Assembly (NCBI GenBank): GCA_013141125.1
Contig: JABFRO010000002.1
Coordinates: 546,905 to 610,904, forward strand
DNA length: 64,000 bases
DNA from: Methylophilaceae bacterium
GTDB lineage: Bacteria; Pseudomonadota; Gammaproteobacteria; Burkholderiales; Methylophilaceae
Reading direction: 5' to 3'
The position numbers were made by a program, and so were the translations under genes. The notes under the pieces were generated by a model that worked only from the letters and a program-made list of their open reading frames with translations, searched no databases and had not been told where the DNA came from. Shown here one piece after another: positions 17,089 to 26,475 of the stretch (positions are counted from its first letter, which is position 1; each line of letters begins with the position of its first letter).

Positions 17089-19182
17089 TTAGCTTGCCAG
17101 TTTGGAAAGATCAGCCACACGGTTCATGGTCTGGTGCAAAATCGCTAGCAAACCCAGACGGTTGGCCTTCAGCGCCGGATCATCGGCATTTACCATGACG
17201 TTATCGAAGAAAGCATCCACTGGCGCTTTCAAGGCGGCAAGTGATTTGAGCGAAGCGGTGTAATCACTTTGTTCAAACGCGTTGTCCGCCCCAGGCTTAA
17301 CTTGGATCAAGGCTGCATGGAGTGCTATTTCGGCGGGCTCTTGCAGTAAGCTGGTGCTAACTTCTGCCTTGACTTCAATCTCCACTTTTTTCAGGATATT
17401 GCCCACGCGCTTGTTGGCGGCGGCCAGACTTTCGGCTTCCGGCAGGCTGGTAAAGGCTTGTACGGCGGCTAGGCGTTTGGGTATGTCGCTTAAAATTTGT
17501 GGATTTAGCGACAGCACGGCATCCACTTCTTGTGTGCTGTAACCTTGCTCGCGCAAATTGCCGGAAAGGCGCTCGTATATAAAGGTTTCCAGGCCTTCTG
17601 CAGCTGGCAAATTGGCAACGTTAGTCGAGTCTGTAATTAATGCACCGAGTGCCAATGGCAAATTTTTTTCTATCAATATACGTATTATGCCCAGCGCTTG
17701 TCGGCGCAAACCGAAGGGATCTTTGTCGCCGGTTGGTTTTTCACCTATGCCAAACAAGCCTATCAAGGTTTCTAATTTGTCTGCCAGCGCCACACATATG
17801 CCGACAGGATTGCGTGGCAACTCATCGCCGGCAAAGCGTGGTTTGTAGTGGTCTTCAATGGCATAAGCAATAGAATCAATGAGGCCATCATGCTGTGCGT
17901 AATAGCGCCCCATGATGCCTTGCAGTTCTGGGAACTCGCCTACCATGTCGGTGAGCAGATCCGCTTTGGCAAGCAAAGCCGCCTGGTCAGCCTGGTTCGC
18001 CAGTGTGTCACCGCAAAGTTGCCGCCCGAGCGCACTGGCAATCGCTTGCACACGTTGCACACGCTCACCTTGAGAGCCTAATTTGTTGTGATAAACCACT
18101 TTATCCAAGCTGATTACACGGTCAAATAAAGACTTTTTTCTATCCTGATCGAAAAAGAATTTGGCATCCGCCAGCCGTGGCCGCACCACACGCTCATTGC
18201 CGCCGATGACGGCGCTGGCATCCTCGGGGCTGATGTTGGACACAATCAAAAACTTATTGGTCAGCTTGCCTTGGGCATCCAGCAGCGGAAAGTATTTCTG
18301 ATTCGCCTTCATGGTCAGAATCAAACATTCTTGCGGCACTTCTAAATACAGTTCTTCAAATGAGCCAAGCAATACATTGGGGCGTTCCACCAGTGCGGTG
18401 ACTTCATCCAGCAGCGCATCATCGTCAATCGGTTTGAGGTTTTCCAGTGTTGCAGCGGCGTTGAGTTGACGCTCGATTTCGGCACGGCGTTCGCTGAAAC
18501 TGGCGATCACTGCGCCTTCGCTGCGCAATTGTTCGGCGTAGTCGTTGGCATGTTGAATCAGCACAGGCGAAACTTTGGCTTCAAAGCGATGGCCTTGGGT
18601 TGCGCGGCTGGAATTCAGCCCTAAAATCTGAATGGCAACAACATCTGCGCCATGCAAGGCCACCAGGCCATGTGCGGGGCGCACAAAATTGACGCTGCTC
18701 CAGCCGTCGGCGAGTTGATAGCTCATGACTTTGGGGATAGGCAGCTTGGTCAGTGCTTCTTCCAGCGCAATTTGCAGACCCGCCGCCAGTGCCGCCCCTT
18801 TAACGGTTTGGTCAAAAAATAGCACTTCGGCTTTGCCGTCTTGTGCTTTTTTAAGCAGCGGAATGGCGCTCTCATCCGCACCCAAGGCATTCAATCGTTT
18901 AAGCAACGCCGGTGTGGCCTTGCCGTCAGCCGTTAGGCCAACGCTCACCGGCATCAATTTTTGTGTGACCGATTTATCGGCGGCCTGCGTTGCGACCTGG
19001 GTGATGTGCACTGCCAAGCGGCGCGGTGAGGCAAATGCGGTGATGCTGGCATCTGTGGCTGCCAGACCTTGCGACTTCAGGCTCTCGGCCACGCTGCTGG
19101 CAAAGCTGTCGCCCAGTTTTTTGAGTGCCTTGGGCGGCAATTCTTCAACAAACAGTTCCAGTAATAAATTTTGTGTACTCAT
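17089..19182 (-). CDS. glyS: Glycyl-tRNA synthetase beta subunit
   Basis: 697-aa subunit of the alpha2-beta2 bacterial glycyl-tRNA synthetase. The N-terminus LLLELFVEELPPKAL is diagnostic, followed by SPRRLAVHI and the conserved FF(F)DQDRKKSLFDRV and VYHNKLGSQGERVQR segments; the C-terminal anticodon-binding region ends with NRVADLSKLAS. Full family length (about 690). Two bases separate it from glyQ, so translation is coupled. Confidence 0.97.
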   Translation of the reverse strand: MSTQNLLLELFVEELPPKALKKLGDSFASSVAESLKSQGLAATDASITAFASPRRLAVHITQVATQAADKSVTQKLMPVSVGLTADGKATPALLKRLNALGADESAIPLLKKAQDGKAEVLFFDQTVKGAALAAGLQIALEEALTKLPIPKVMSYQLADGWSSVNFVRPAHGLVALHGADVVAIQILGLNSSRATQGHRFEAKVSPVLIQHANDYAEQLRSEGAVIASFSERRAEIERQLNAAATLENLKPIDDDALLDEVTALVERPNVLLGSFEELYLEVPQECLILTMKANQKYFPLLDAQGKLTNKFLIVSNISPEDASAVIGGNERVVRPRLADAKFFFDQDRKKSLFDRVISLDKVVYHNKLGSQGERVQRVQAIASALGRQLCGDTLANQADQAALLAKADLLTDMVGEFPELQGIMGRYYAQHDGLIDSIAYAIEDHYKPRFAGDELPRNPVGICVALADKLETLIGLFGIGEKPTGDKDPFGLRRQALGIIRILIEKNLPLALGALITDSTNVANLPAAEGLETFIYERLSGNLREQGYSTQEVDAVLSLNPQILSDIPKRLAAVQAFTSLPEAESLAAANKRVGNILKKVEIEVKAEVSTSLLQEPAEIALHAALIQVKPGADNAFEQSDYTASLKSLAALKAPVDAFFDNVMVNADDPALKANRLGLLAILHQTMNRVADLSKLAS

Positions 19183-19184
19183 GC

Positions 19185-20141
19185 TTATGCGGCTCGTTTG
19201 TTATTGGATTTTGCTGCCGCCAATTGCGTCAGGATTTCTTCTGCGTGTTCCGGTTTTGCCATGGGGAAGCCCAGTCGAGCGCGGCTTTCCAGATAGCTGG
19301 CAGCCACCGAGCGCGCCAGATTGCGGATGCGGCCGATATAACCCGCGCGTTCAGTCACCGAAATCGCGCCGCGAGCATCTAGCAGGTTGAAGGTATGTGC
19401 GGCTTTCAACACTTGTTCGTAGGCAGGCAGCGCCAGCTCGCTTTGCATCAGATGTTGTGCCTGCTTCTCATAGGCGCTGAAGGCGGTGAGCAGAAATTCT
19501 GCATCGCTGTGTTCAAAGTTGTATGCGCTTTGTTCCTTCTCGTTTTGCAGATAGACATCGCCGTAAGTCAGGCCATCAGTCCAGGTCAGATCATATACAT
19601 TGTCCACAGCCTGCAAATACATGGCCAGACGCTCCAGCCCATAGGTGATTTCGCCGGTGATGGGTTTGCAGTTAATGCCGCCGACTTGCTGAAAATAGGT
19701 GAACTGCGTCACTTCCATGCCGTTCAACCACACTTCCCAGCCCAGACCCCACGCGCCCAGTGTTGGGTTTTCCCAGTCGTCTTCAACAAAGCGGATGTCG
19801 TTCTTTTTCAGATCAAAGCCCAACGCTTGCAGCGAGCCTAAATACAGCTCCAGAATATCCGCAGGCGCAGGCTTCAGCACCACCTGAAATTGATAGTAAT
19901 GCTGCAAACGATTGGGGTTTTCACCATAACGCCCATCTTTGGGGCGGCGGCTGGGTTGCACATAAGCCGCTTTCCAAGGCTCCGGGCCAAGTGAACGCAG
20001 AAAGGTGGCGGTGTGGGAAGTACCCGCGCCAACTTCCATGTCGTAGGATTGCAGCAGCGCACAGCCGTGTATTGCCCAATAGTTTTGCAAGGTGAGTATG
20101 ATTTGCTGAAAAGTAAGCGGCTTGTGTGAGTTGAGTGCCAT
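19185..20141 (-). CDS. glyQ: Glycyl-tRNA synthetase alpha subunit
   Basis: 318-aa class II catalytic subunit. [25 protein letters not shown] opens it, with [45 protein letters not shown] residues following ([13 protein letters not shown]) and [19 protein letters not shown]. Length slightly above the usual 300 because of the Lys/Ala-rich tail. First gene of a glyQ-glyS-gmhB-plsC-ygjP run. Confidence 0.97.
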   Translation of the reverse strand: MALNSHKPLTFQQIILTLQNYWAIHGCALLQSYDMEVGAGTSHTATFLRSLGPEPWKAAYVQPSRRPKDGRYGENPNRLQHYYQFQVVLKPAPADILELYLGSLQALGFDLKKNDIRFVEDDWENPTLGAWGLGWEVWLNGMEVTQFTYFQQVGGINCKPITGEITYGLERLAMYLQAVDNVYDLTWTDGLTYGDVYLQNEKEQSAYNFEHSDAEFLLTAFSAYEKQAQHLMQSELALPAYEQVLKAAHTFNLLDARGAISVTERAGYIGRIRNLARSVAASYLESRARLGFPMAKPEHAEEILTQLAAAKSNNKRAA

Positions 20142-20325
20142 CGTGGATTCTATTAATTACCATGAGTTTGCGTCTAGCGCGAAGAGGCCTGATTCTACTT
20201 GTTTTCACGTCTCGGCAAAAGACTGGTAAGCCGTGAGTGAAATTTGAGTTTGGACTATTAATTAATTAAAAGGATTTGGTACGCTGATTTTATTTTGAAC
20301 TATATGCCAGGTAGTATTGGCTAAA

Positions 20326-20466
20326 GGGTGCCTCTATTAATTCAGTTTTTGTCATCATACTGCGTTGCTCATGGAAAATTATTCCTTACATATCAAATAT
20401 ATGCCGCGTCATAATTTTTCATTTGCGCCTTGTCTGATTTGGAAACCTAAATTAATAGAGGCACGC
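20326..20466. mobile_element. MITE-like palindromic element
   Basis: Perfect 15-bp inverted ends GTGCCTCTATTAATT (20328-20342) and its complement (20450-20464) bound a ~137-bp segment. Pairing continues imperfectly inside: left CATGGAAAATTAT against right ATAATTTTTCAT. CTAAA flanks both sides (20321-20325, 20467-20471), a possible target duplication. No coding capacity. The remaining 20142-20325 and 20472-20575 hold nothing recognised. Confidence 0.6.
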
Positions 20467-20575
20467 CTAAATCATTGGCGTTAATGCCTTATAATGCGCG
20501 CGCCAGCAAGCGGCTGGGTAAGGCTTATTAATACGTGGCCACCGTTGCTCCCGATTTTAAATTGGAAAAAATTTA

Positions 20576-21160
20576 GTGAAATCATTGCTCGCATTTTGGG
20601 GGGAATTTCTCCGCAACCCCAGGGACGTAGGTTCCGTCATTCCTTCCAGTCAAATGCTGGGTGCCGCTGTGGCCAAAGAAGTATTAAGCAGTAATCCCGG
20701 TTTTGTCATCGAAATTGGAGCCGGCACTGGATCCATTACCCATGCGCTAGTGCAGATACGCGATCAATTAACGGAATTGATTGTCATTGAAAAATCAGAA
20801 AAACTGGCCAAGGTTCTGGCGCAGCGCTATGCCAATGTCAAAGTAACCGCAGGTTGCGCCTCACTGCTTGCAAAAATGCCGATTTCTGAACAACAACCTT
20901 TAACCATCGTCTCGTCCCTGCCATTCCGCTCGCTACCATTGCCTGAGCTGGAAATGATTCGGGATTTAATTAGTGAGCTGGGCAAGCGCAAAGTCGCCTT
21001 CCGTTTAATTCAGTACAGTTATTTTGGCCGACTGCCCTTCGTCAATAAAGTCTCATGGCTGACATGGGAAAGAAAACATACCGTGTTTGCCAACATCCCA
21101 CCTGCAACTATCTGGGTGCTGAGCAATAAAGCCCATAAGCATAAAGCGTCATATCATTGA
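20576..21160 (+). CDS. Phospholipid N-methyltransferase-like SAM enzyme
   Basis: 194-aa class I methyltransferase related to PmtA/rRNA dimethylases. The SAM motif VIEIGAGTGSITHAL lies at residues ~42-56 and LTELIVIEKSEKLAKVL is motif II. NPRDVGSVIPSSQML at the N-terminus is characteristic of the phospholipid methyltransferase group. Starts at GTG 20576; no ATG fits the conserved N-terminus. Likely converts phosphatidylethanolamine or a similar amphiphile, but the substrate is not proved by sequence. Confidence 0.75.
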   Translation: MKSLLAFWGEFLRNPRDVGSVIPSSQMLGAAVAKEVLSSNPGFVIEIGAGTGSITHALVQIRDQLTELIVIEKSEKLAKVLAQRYANVKVTAGCASLLAKMPISEQQPLTIVSSLPFRSLPLPELEMIRDLISELGKRKVAFRLIQYSYFGRLPFVNKVSWLTWERKHTVFANIPPATIWVLSNKAHKHKASYH

Positions 21161-21218
21161 GCAAGTTGAGGTGGTCGAGTTACGCGCTGTGGCTAACCCG
21201 ACCTTGCGCTGATTAAGC

Positions 21219-21761
21219 CTACAGAGGTTTGCTGCGCAGCAATGAAATGACGTTTTTATTTTTTGGAATGGCAAAATCATGCACCGCCAATACGATATTG
21301 GTATTGGGCTGGATAACTTTGAGATTGACGAACACATCGTCCGTACTTTCGCCATAAGTACCCACAATCACCGCTTGTGAGTTCTGCTTTCTGGCGATTT
21401 CATTGATCTCGCGCGTCAGCATCAGTTCGCCTTGATCCTGCTTGACATACATGCTATCGCGGAACTTGATTTCAATGAGCTTGAGTCCGCTTTGCGAGAA
21501 TCTGGCGGCAACTTGTTCAGAAATGAGTCGGCCCAGTGTTGAAGATTGCTCCAGGGCATTGATATTGACTGTGGTGGCAATAATCAAGGGTTGTTCGGCG
21601 CGGAGTTTGCCGGAAAGTTGCGCCAGTAGTGCATCGGCGGCTTTGTAGTTTTCACGGATGAAGGGGTTGACGGCGGTTGATTGTTGAAACGCTGCTCTGG
21701 AATTATCGGCACGTGTTTCAACGCTTTCACAAGCAGTGAGCAATGAGAGGCTGGCGGCCAT
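21219..21761 (-). CDS. flgO: FlgO-like outer-membrane lipoprotein (signal peptide apparently frameshifted)
   Basis: 180-aa frame with the FlgO-domain pattern: IIATTVNINALEQSSTLGRLISEQVAARFSQSGLKLIEIK, then GELMLTREI and AVIVGTYGES. FlgO is an outer-membrane flagellar accessory lipoprotein. The lipobox LTAC ends at residue 11, leaving no charged N-region. An ATG with MKKLLSLSY lies 28 nt upstream at 21789, overlapping the stop of the preceding gene (TAATG), but it is out of frame by one base. An indel in the 28-nt stretch would restore a full lipoprotein signal, so this is either a frameshifted gene or a consensus error. Confidence 0.7.
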   Translation of the reverse strand: MAASLSLLTACESVETRADNSRAAFQQSTAVNPFIRENYKAADALLAQLSGKLRAEQPLIIATTVNINALEQSSTLGRLISEQVAARFSQSGLKLIEIKFRDSMYVKQDQGELMLTREINEIARKQNSQAVIVGTYGESTDDVFVNLKVIQPNTNIVLAVHDFAIPKNKNVISLLRSKPL

Positions 21762-21788
21762 CGTAGGATAAGGAAAGGAGCTTTTTCA

Positions 21789-22394
21789 TTACAGGCCACC
21801 TTTTACGTTAAATGTATTCAATTGAACTTGAGGGAGCTGCGCATACAGGCTGCTATCGCTGTCTGCCACGTAATACACATTGGTGGAACGGGCAATATAT
21901 TGCTGCTCATCGGAGACGGAGGTGTTAATAATGATTTCAGTCTTGGGTCTTGCGCCAGCAGCCCACTCGGATTTAAACACAGTCTTCGGGCTGGCACCAA
22001 TGGTCAAGCCGCCTAATACCCATACGCCAACGGTAAGTGGCGTGGGTTCGCCGCCGTATTTGCCTTGCGAACGATTGGGTGAAAATGCTACCACTTGCGT
22101 ATCAATATCGACTTTTAACGTACCGGATGGATTTTTAACCACGGTGTACCCATTTTGCACCAGTGAAGTAATCAGTTGATTGGTAACGGCGCGGTTAAAT
22201 GGGGTGGTTTGGACGGCTTGCACATAAAGCGGTGTGCTTTTGTTATTGGATAATGAGGCGCTGAATTTTTTAGCTACATCGTCCGAGATGGTATCCCAGT
22301 GGGAGGCCGCCTGTAGCCTAAGCTGGTTGCTGGTAGGGAAATTAGTGGCTATCGGCGTTTCCGAGAACGGGGTGGTGCAGCCTGCGATTAACAA
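21789..22394 (-). CDS. Putative flagellar-locus lipoprotein (signal peptide apparently frameshifted)
   Basis: 201-aa frame whose start here is TTG with the lipobox LIAGC at once. In-frame codons upstream encode IRNLGIAVIGTLLIAGC, a good lipoprotein signal, but lack a start. A well-placed ATG at 22432 behind AAGGA is one base out of frame and stops after five codons. The mature part (HWDTISDDVAKKF..., TPLYVQAVQTTPFNRAVTNQLITSLVQNGYTV) suggests an envelope lipoprotein coupled to flgO; it does not look like classical LPP20-type FlgP. Function unknown. Confidence 0.55.
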   Translation of the reverse strand: MLIAGCTTPFSETPIATNFPTSNQLRLQAASHWDTISDDVAKKFSASLSNNKSTPLYVQAVQTTPFNRAVTNQLITSLVQNGYTVVKNPSGTLKVDIDTQVVAFSPNRSQGKYGGEPTPLTVGVWVLGGLTIGASPKTVFKSEWAAGARPKTEIIINTSVSDEQQYIARSTNVYYVADSDSSLYAQLPQVQLNTFNVKGGL

Positions 22395-22496
22395 GGTGCC
22401 AATAACGGCAATGCCTAAATTCCTGATTCCATTTTTATTTCCTTATAAGAGAAGTTTGAAAATTTTACGCTAATTCAATGGTTGGATTGTGAAAGC

Positions 22497-23414
22497 TTAT
22501 CGTATCAAATCAAACAGTGACAGGCTAGTAATGTTGACGAATGACTTCTGCGCAGCGGTGAGTATGGTTTGCTGTTGCGAAGCGTCTGATAGTGCTTTGG
22601 CGTAATCCAGATCTTGCAAGGAGGAGAGCGATTGCGCGTATTGCAGATTAGCTTCGCTGCCAAAATTATCCAGTGCCTCTAGTTCTTTTAAGCGGCTGCC
22701 GACCATGGCGCGGGTGGTTAATACGCTGTCCAGCGTGCTTTCAAGGCCGCTTTGCGCAGAGTTTAGCCCGGTGGTCAAAGCGGCCGCAGTGGCGGCATTG
22801 GTGACTGGTGTTTTTAACAGAGTAATAGCATCGGTCAGGGATTTGAAAATATCCTGACCGCCTGCCTGAAAAATAGCATTGCCTGCATCATTCACCTCCA
22901 GCTGTCGCGAGGAGCCCACTTGTAATTTTTGTTGCAGTGCATCCCCTTGATAGGTGGCACCTGTGGTGGTTTTGGTGAAGGGTATTGTTCCGGTTTGCGA
23001 GCCGGAAAATATATGGTGACCAGCACCATCGGTGGCGTTAGCCAGCCCCAGTAAATGATCCAGCGAGCCTTCCAATTCCGAGGCCAAAAAGTTGCGCTCA
23101 GTATCCGAGTAGGAGCCGTTGCCTGCCGCTACCAAGGCTGTTTTTACCGATAACAACAGGTCACTAACGCCTTGCAAAGTGCCATCTTCCAAGCCTAATT
23201 TGGTTTGCGCTGCGCCTCGGTTGTCGGCGTATTGCGTGCCGATTTTTTGTGATTGCGTCAATTGCAATGCCCGCGCAGAACCTACCGGATCATCCGAAGG
23301 CGTTAAAATGCGGCGGCCAGTGGCGATCTGCTGTTGCAGCTTGGATTGTTCCACCTGTATGTCGCTTATTTTGGAAATGCCGCTTTGATAAATGGTGTTG
23401 GTGCTGATTCGCAT
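22497..23414 (-). CDS. flgL: Flagellar hook-associated protein 3 FlgL
   Basis: 305-aa hook-filament junction protein. Flagellin-like N-terminus MRISTNTIYQSGISKISDIQVEQSKLQQQIATGRRI and SDDPVGSARALQL, and the C-terminal helix LDYAKALSDASQQQTILTAAQKSFVNITSLSLFD, define it. Length is usual for betaproteobacterial FlgL. Follows flgK by 11 bp in the same transcript. Confidence 0.94.
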   Translation of the reverse strand: MRISTNTIYQSGISKISDIQVEQSKLQQQIATGRRILTPSDDPVGSARALQLTQSQKIGTQYADNRGAAQTKLGLEDGTLQGVSDLLLSVKTALVAAGNGSYSDTERNFLASELEGSLDHLLGLANATDGAGHHIFSGSQTGTIPFTKTTTGATYQGDALQQKLQVGSSRQLEVNDAGNAIFQAGGQDIFKSLTDAITLLKTPVTNAATAAALTTGLNSAQSGLESTLDSVLTTRAMVGSRLKELEALDNFGSEANLQYAQSLSSLQDLDYAKALSDASQQQTILTAAQKSFVNITSLSLFDLIR

Positions 23415-23425
23415 GAATTTATTCC

Positions 23426-25363
23426 TTAACCGCCCAGAGTCAGTAAGGTATCAAACATCTGGCTGGCGATTTGCATCATTTTCCCCGCCGCTTGATAGGC
23501 TTGTTGATAACGTAAAAGATTAGTAGCTTCTTCATCCAGATTGACACCGGATTCTGATTGCTGTGAGGCTACAGCTTGCGCCAGTAATTCGGTTTCAGCC
23601 TTGCCAGTGACTTTCAATTCACTGGTTTTGCTGCCAATCTGGCTCACCAGCTGGCCATAAGCACCTTCATAGCTGGCAGTGCCACCTAGCGTGGTGGCGC
23701 TGGTTTGCAGGGCTGCGAGCAATAGCGCGTTACGGTTATCACTTTTGCCGGTGCTGGTATTGGGTGTGATGTTGAATTTGTCAGTGTTATTGGGGGTTCC
23801 TCCCATAGTAAAGCTCAAGCCTGATACGCTATAGGTGGCACCGGAAGTAAACGGTACCGGAGTGCTGGCAGGATAAGTGGTGCTGGCGGCTCCATTGGTC
23901 ACGGTAACCGGCGCAGCGGGAAAGCCGGTCAAGTTGCCGCCTGAGTAAGTGACAGTAAAAGGCGTAGCCAGTGGGCTGGCGGCATAGCCTGCGCTCAATT
24001 TTGCCGCGCTGATGCTACCCGTGCCGGTGTTGGTTGTGGCGGCGGCATTGGTAAGCGCTGGGCCGCCCAAAGCCATTTTGGAAATATCGCTAATAGCCAC
24101 GGCGAAACCGGTGGCACCCAGTGCGGTGGGTTTGACCAGAAAGTCGTCGCCACTGGCCATGGCACCAGATGTAATGTTGAAACTTATACCATCTATGGCC
24201 TGCGGCAAAGTGGCGAATGACTGCGAAGTATTGTCACTCAATTTGCTGATTTTGTAATTGCTGCCGTCATATTGCAGGCGATAATTGCTGCCAGTCAAAG
24301 CTTTGGCATCGCTAATATCTGCGGTAACAACCGCCGTGCCGGTGTTCAAGGTGCTGGCATTGACCAGTGGTGCCGTTACTGTAAAAAACTGCCCCCCCGC
24401 CTTACCTGCTGAATCCAGCGCTTGTTCATGTTGTTGGTTAAAGGTTTCACTCAGGGCTAACCCAACCAAGCCTAACTTGCTCTGCGCACTATCCAGTGAT
24501 TGTTCTCTAAACTGAATCAGCCCGCCTATGGTGCCGCCAGCCAAACTGGAGCTGCCCAGAATAGTGGATTTGCCTTTATTGTTATAAGCCACTTCCAGAC
24601 GTGAGCTGTCGGTCGGAGAGCGTGCTGTAGTTAATGAAAACGTATCATTGCCTAATACCAGCGGCAAGCCATTGCCTACAAACACGCTGTATTTCACGCC
24701 ATCCTGTTTAACTACGCTTACTTTCAGCTGCTTACTAAGGTCATTGATGAGTTGGTCACGTTGATCGAGCAAATCATTGGGGGCGGTGGAGGTAGCTCCG
24801 GTTGCACTTTCAATGGCATCATTTAATTGTGCAATTTGTTTGGCGTAGGAGTTTACCAAGCCCACACTGGCACCCAGCTGTGTGTTAACGTCTTGCCCGA
24901 TTTCATTTAATCTATCGCCCACGCCACGAAAGCGCGAAGCTAGTGATTGCGCAGCTGAGAGCAGCGTTTGGCGCGATGCCGCATCGCCGGGGTTGCTGGA
25001 AGCGGCTTGTAGCGTGTTGAAAAACTCCTGTATCGCAGGCGCAACTCCCGCCGAAGGATTGGCGAGCAAATTGTCAATTTGCGTCATTTGCGTAGCATAG
25101 GCATTGATCTCACTGCTGGTAGCTTGGCTATTATTAACGTGTTTACTCAATGTTTCGTTATAAATGCGCTGAATAGCTGTGATTTGTGTACCTTGGCCTA
25201 AGAAACCATAGCCAAAATCCTGCGCGGCAGCGGTACCTTGCACCATGACCTGGCGCGAAAATCCGGGGGTTGAGGCATTGGCAATATTGTGTCCGGTAAC
25301 GCTTATGCCCACTTGCGCCGCCGCTAACGCGCTTTTGCCTATACTGAGAGTATTCGATGCCAT
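23426..25363 (-). CDS. flgK: Flagellar hook-associated protein 1 FlgK
   Basis: 645-aa junction protein between hook and filament. It starts with the rod/hook family N-terminus (NTLSIGKSALAAAQVGISVTGHNIANASTPGFSRQ) and ends with the matching C-terminal helix (SGVNLDEEATNLLRYQQAYQAAGKMMQIASQMFDTLLTL). The long central domain is Ala/Thr/Ser-rich and variable. A sigma-28 promoter lies upstream (25395-25421). First gene of the flgK-flgL late unit. Confidence 0.95.
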   Translation of the reverse strand: MASNTLSIGKSALAAAQVGISVTGHNIANASTPGFSRQVMVQGTAAAQDFGYGFLGQGTQITAIQRIYNETLSKHVNNSQATSSEINAYATQMTQIDNLLANPSAGVAPAIQEFFNTLQAASSNPGDAASRQTLLSAAQSLASRFRGVGDRLNEIGQDVNTQLGASVGLVNSYAKQIAQLNDAIESATGATSTAPNDLLDQRDQLINDLSKQLKVSVVKQDGVKYSVFVGNGLPLVLGNDTFSLTTARSPTDSSRLEVAYNNKGKSTILGSSSLAGGTIGGLIQFREQSLDSAQSKLGLVGLALSETFNQQHEQALDSAGKAGGQFFTVTAPLVNASTLNTGTAVVTADISDAKALTGSNYRLQYDGSNYKISKLSDNTSQSFATLPQAIDGISFNITSGAMASGDDFLVKPTALGATGFAVAISDISKMALGGPALTNAAATTNTGTGSISAAKLSAGYAASPLATPFTVTYSGGNLTGFPAAPVTVTNGAASTTYPASTPVPFTSGATYSVSGLSFTMGGTPNNTDKFNITPNTSTGKSDNRNALLLAALQTSATTLGGTASYEGAYGQLVSQIGSKTSELKVTGKAETELLAQAVASQQSESGVNLDEEATNLLRYQQAYQAAGKMMQIASQMFDTLLTLGG

Positions 25364-25394
25364 GATAACTACCTGTTACTTTGAGTTAGTTTGT

Positions 25395-25421
25395 ATTTCG
25401 GTACTTATTTTCATATCTTTA
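25395..25421 (-). promoter_or_regulatory. Sigma-28 (FliA) promoter of flgKL
   Basis: On the - strand TAAA (25418-25421) is followed by a 15-nt spacer and ACCGAAAT (25395-25402), close to the sigma-28 consensus TAAA-N15-GCCGATAA. Start codon of flgK is 31 bp downstream. Fits late-class expression of hook-associated proteins. Confidence 0.6.
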
Positions 25422-25432
25422 AGTTTTACCGG

Positions 25433-26473
25433 CTAGCTGGCAGAGGCCAGTTGAATGATGCGTTTCAGTTTTTCAGCGTATTGCGGATCTGTGGCATAAC
25501 CGCCTTTTTGCAGGGCTTGTGCGTAGCTGTTGATATCCTGCCCGTTGCCAATCACTTTGTCATAACGCGGATTGCTACGGATCAAATTGGCGAAATCCTT
25601 GAAGGAGTCTGCATAGGAATCGTAGGCTCTGAATTTTTCTATGCGTTTTTGTTTTTCACCATTGATGTATTCCGTGGTCACCGCTTCCACTACCTTGCCT
25701 TTCCAGCCGCCTGTGGCTTTAATGCCAAACAGGTTAAAGCTTTGCGTGCCGTCCATGCCTTTTACTTCATGTTTGCCCCAACCGCTTTCCAGCGCAGCCT
25801 GTCCTATCATGTATTGGGCGGGTATGCCGGAAGCCTGGCTGGCCTCTTGTGCGGCGGGCAACATGGTTTGCTGAAAGGCTTTTACATGATTGGGCTGATT
25901 TTTGTTGCTAACAAAACTGGGCATAGAGGGCATGGATGCGGCGAGGTCTGCGCGCGTTTGCTCTGCATCTTCAACTAGAGCTTGAGCTGCCAAAGACTGT
26001 TTTACCTCAGACGCTGCGGCTGGATTGCGTGCAACGGCTTGTGGAAGCTGATAGGGAAAGGTATTGCCAAAATTAAGGTTGCTGACGTTTTTTTGTGCGG
26101 CTGTCTCCGGCGTAGCTGAGTCTTTAGATGTGGCTGAGCCCAGAGATGTAGCAGAATCCAAGGATACGCCCGAGGTTTTGGACAATTGCTTGGCCAGCAC
26201 TTCCGTCAGCCCCATGCCTTTTGTAGCAAGATTCTGACTGAGTTGCTGATCCAGCATGGAGGTGAAGCTACGGCTTTGTTCACTGTCGAACGGACTGTCT
26301 TGTGGTGTGGCATCGCGCATGCTTTTGAGCATCATGTTCATGAACATGGCTTCAAACTGGCGCGCAGTGGCTTTGATGGCTTCTGGTGAACTTTCTTTTG
26401 CCGCTTGCCGCAAATTGTTGAGGCCGTTGGCATCCAGCGCTATTTTTCCTGATAAATCGGCTTGTTTAATCAT
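25433..26473 (-). CDS. flgJ: Flagellar rod assembly protein / muramidase FlgJ
   Basis: 346-aa periplasmic protein. N-terminal rod-capping domain (~20-100: EAIKATARQFEAMFMNMMLKSMRDATP), a Ser/Ala/Thr-rich linker with repeated SATS units, and a C-terminal GH73 glucosaminidase/muramidase domain (~190-345) with AALESGWGKHEV (catalytic Glu) and TEYINGEKQKRIEKFRAY. The frame runs open to 26755, but ATG 26473 at MIKQADLSG, just after the flgI stop, is the true start. It drills peptidoglycan for the rod. Confidence 0.94.
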   Translation of the reverse strand: MIKQADLSGKIALDANGLNNLRQAAKESSPEAIKATARQFEAMFMNMMLKSMRDATPQDSPFDSEQSRSFTSMLDQQLSQNLATKGMGLTEVLAKQLSKTSGVSLDSATSLGSATSKDSATPETAAQKNVSNLNFGNTFPYQLPQAVARNPAAASEVKQSLAAQALVEDAEQTRADLAASMPSMPSFVSNKNQPNHVKAFQQTMLPAAQEASQASGIPAQYMIGQAALESGWGKHEVKGMDGTQSFNLFGIKATGGWKGKVVEAVTTEYINGEKQKRIEKFRAYDSYADSFKDFANLIRSNPRYDKVIGNGQDINSYAQALQKGGYATDPQYAEKLKRIIQLASAS

Positions 26474-26475
26474 GA

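Noticed and set aside
18725..19390. 221-codon + strand frame across the glyS/glyQ junction
   Set aside because: Shadow of two essential genes in the opposite strand.
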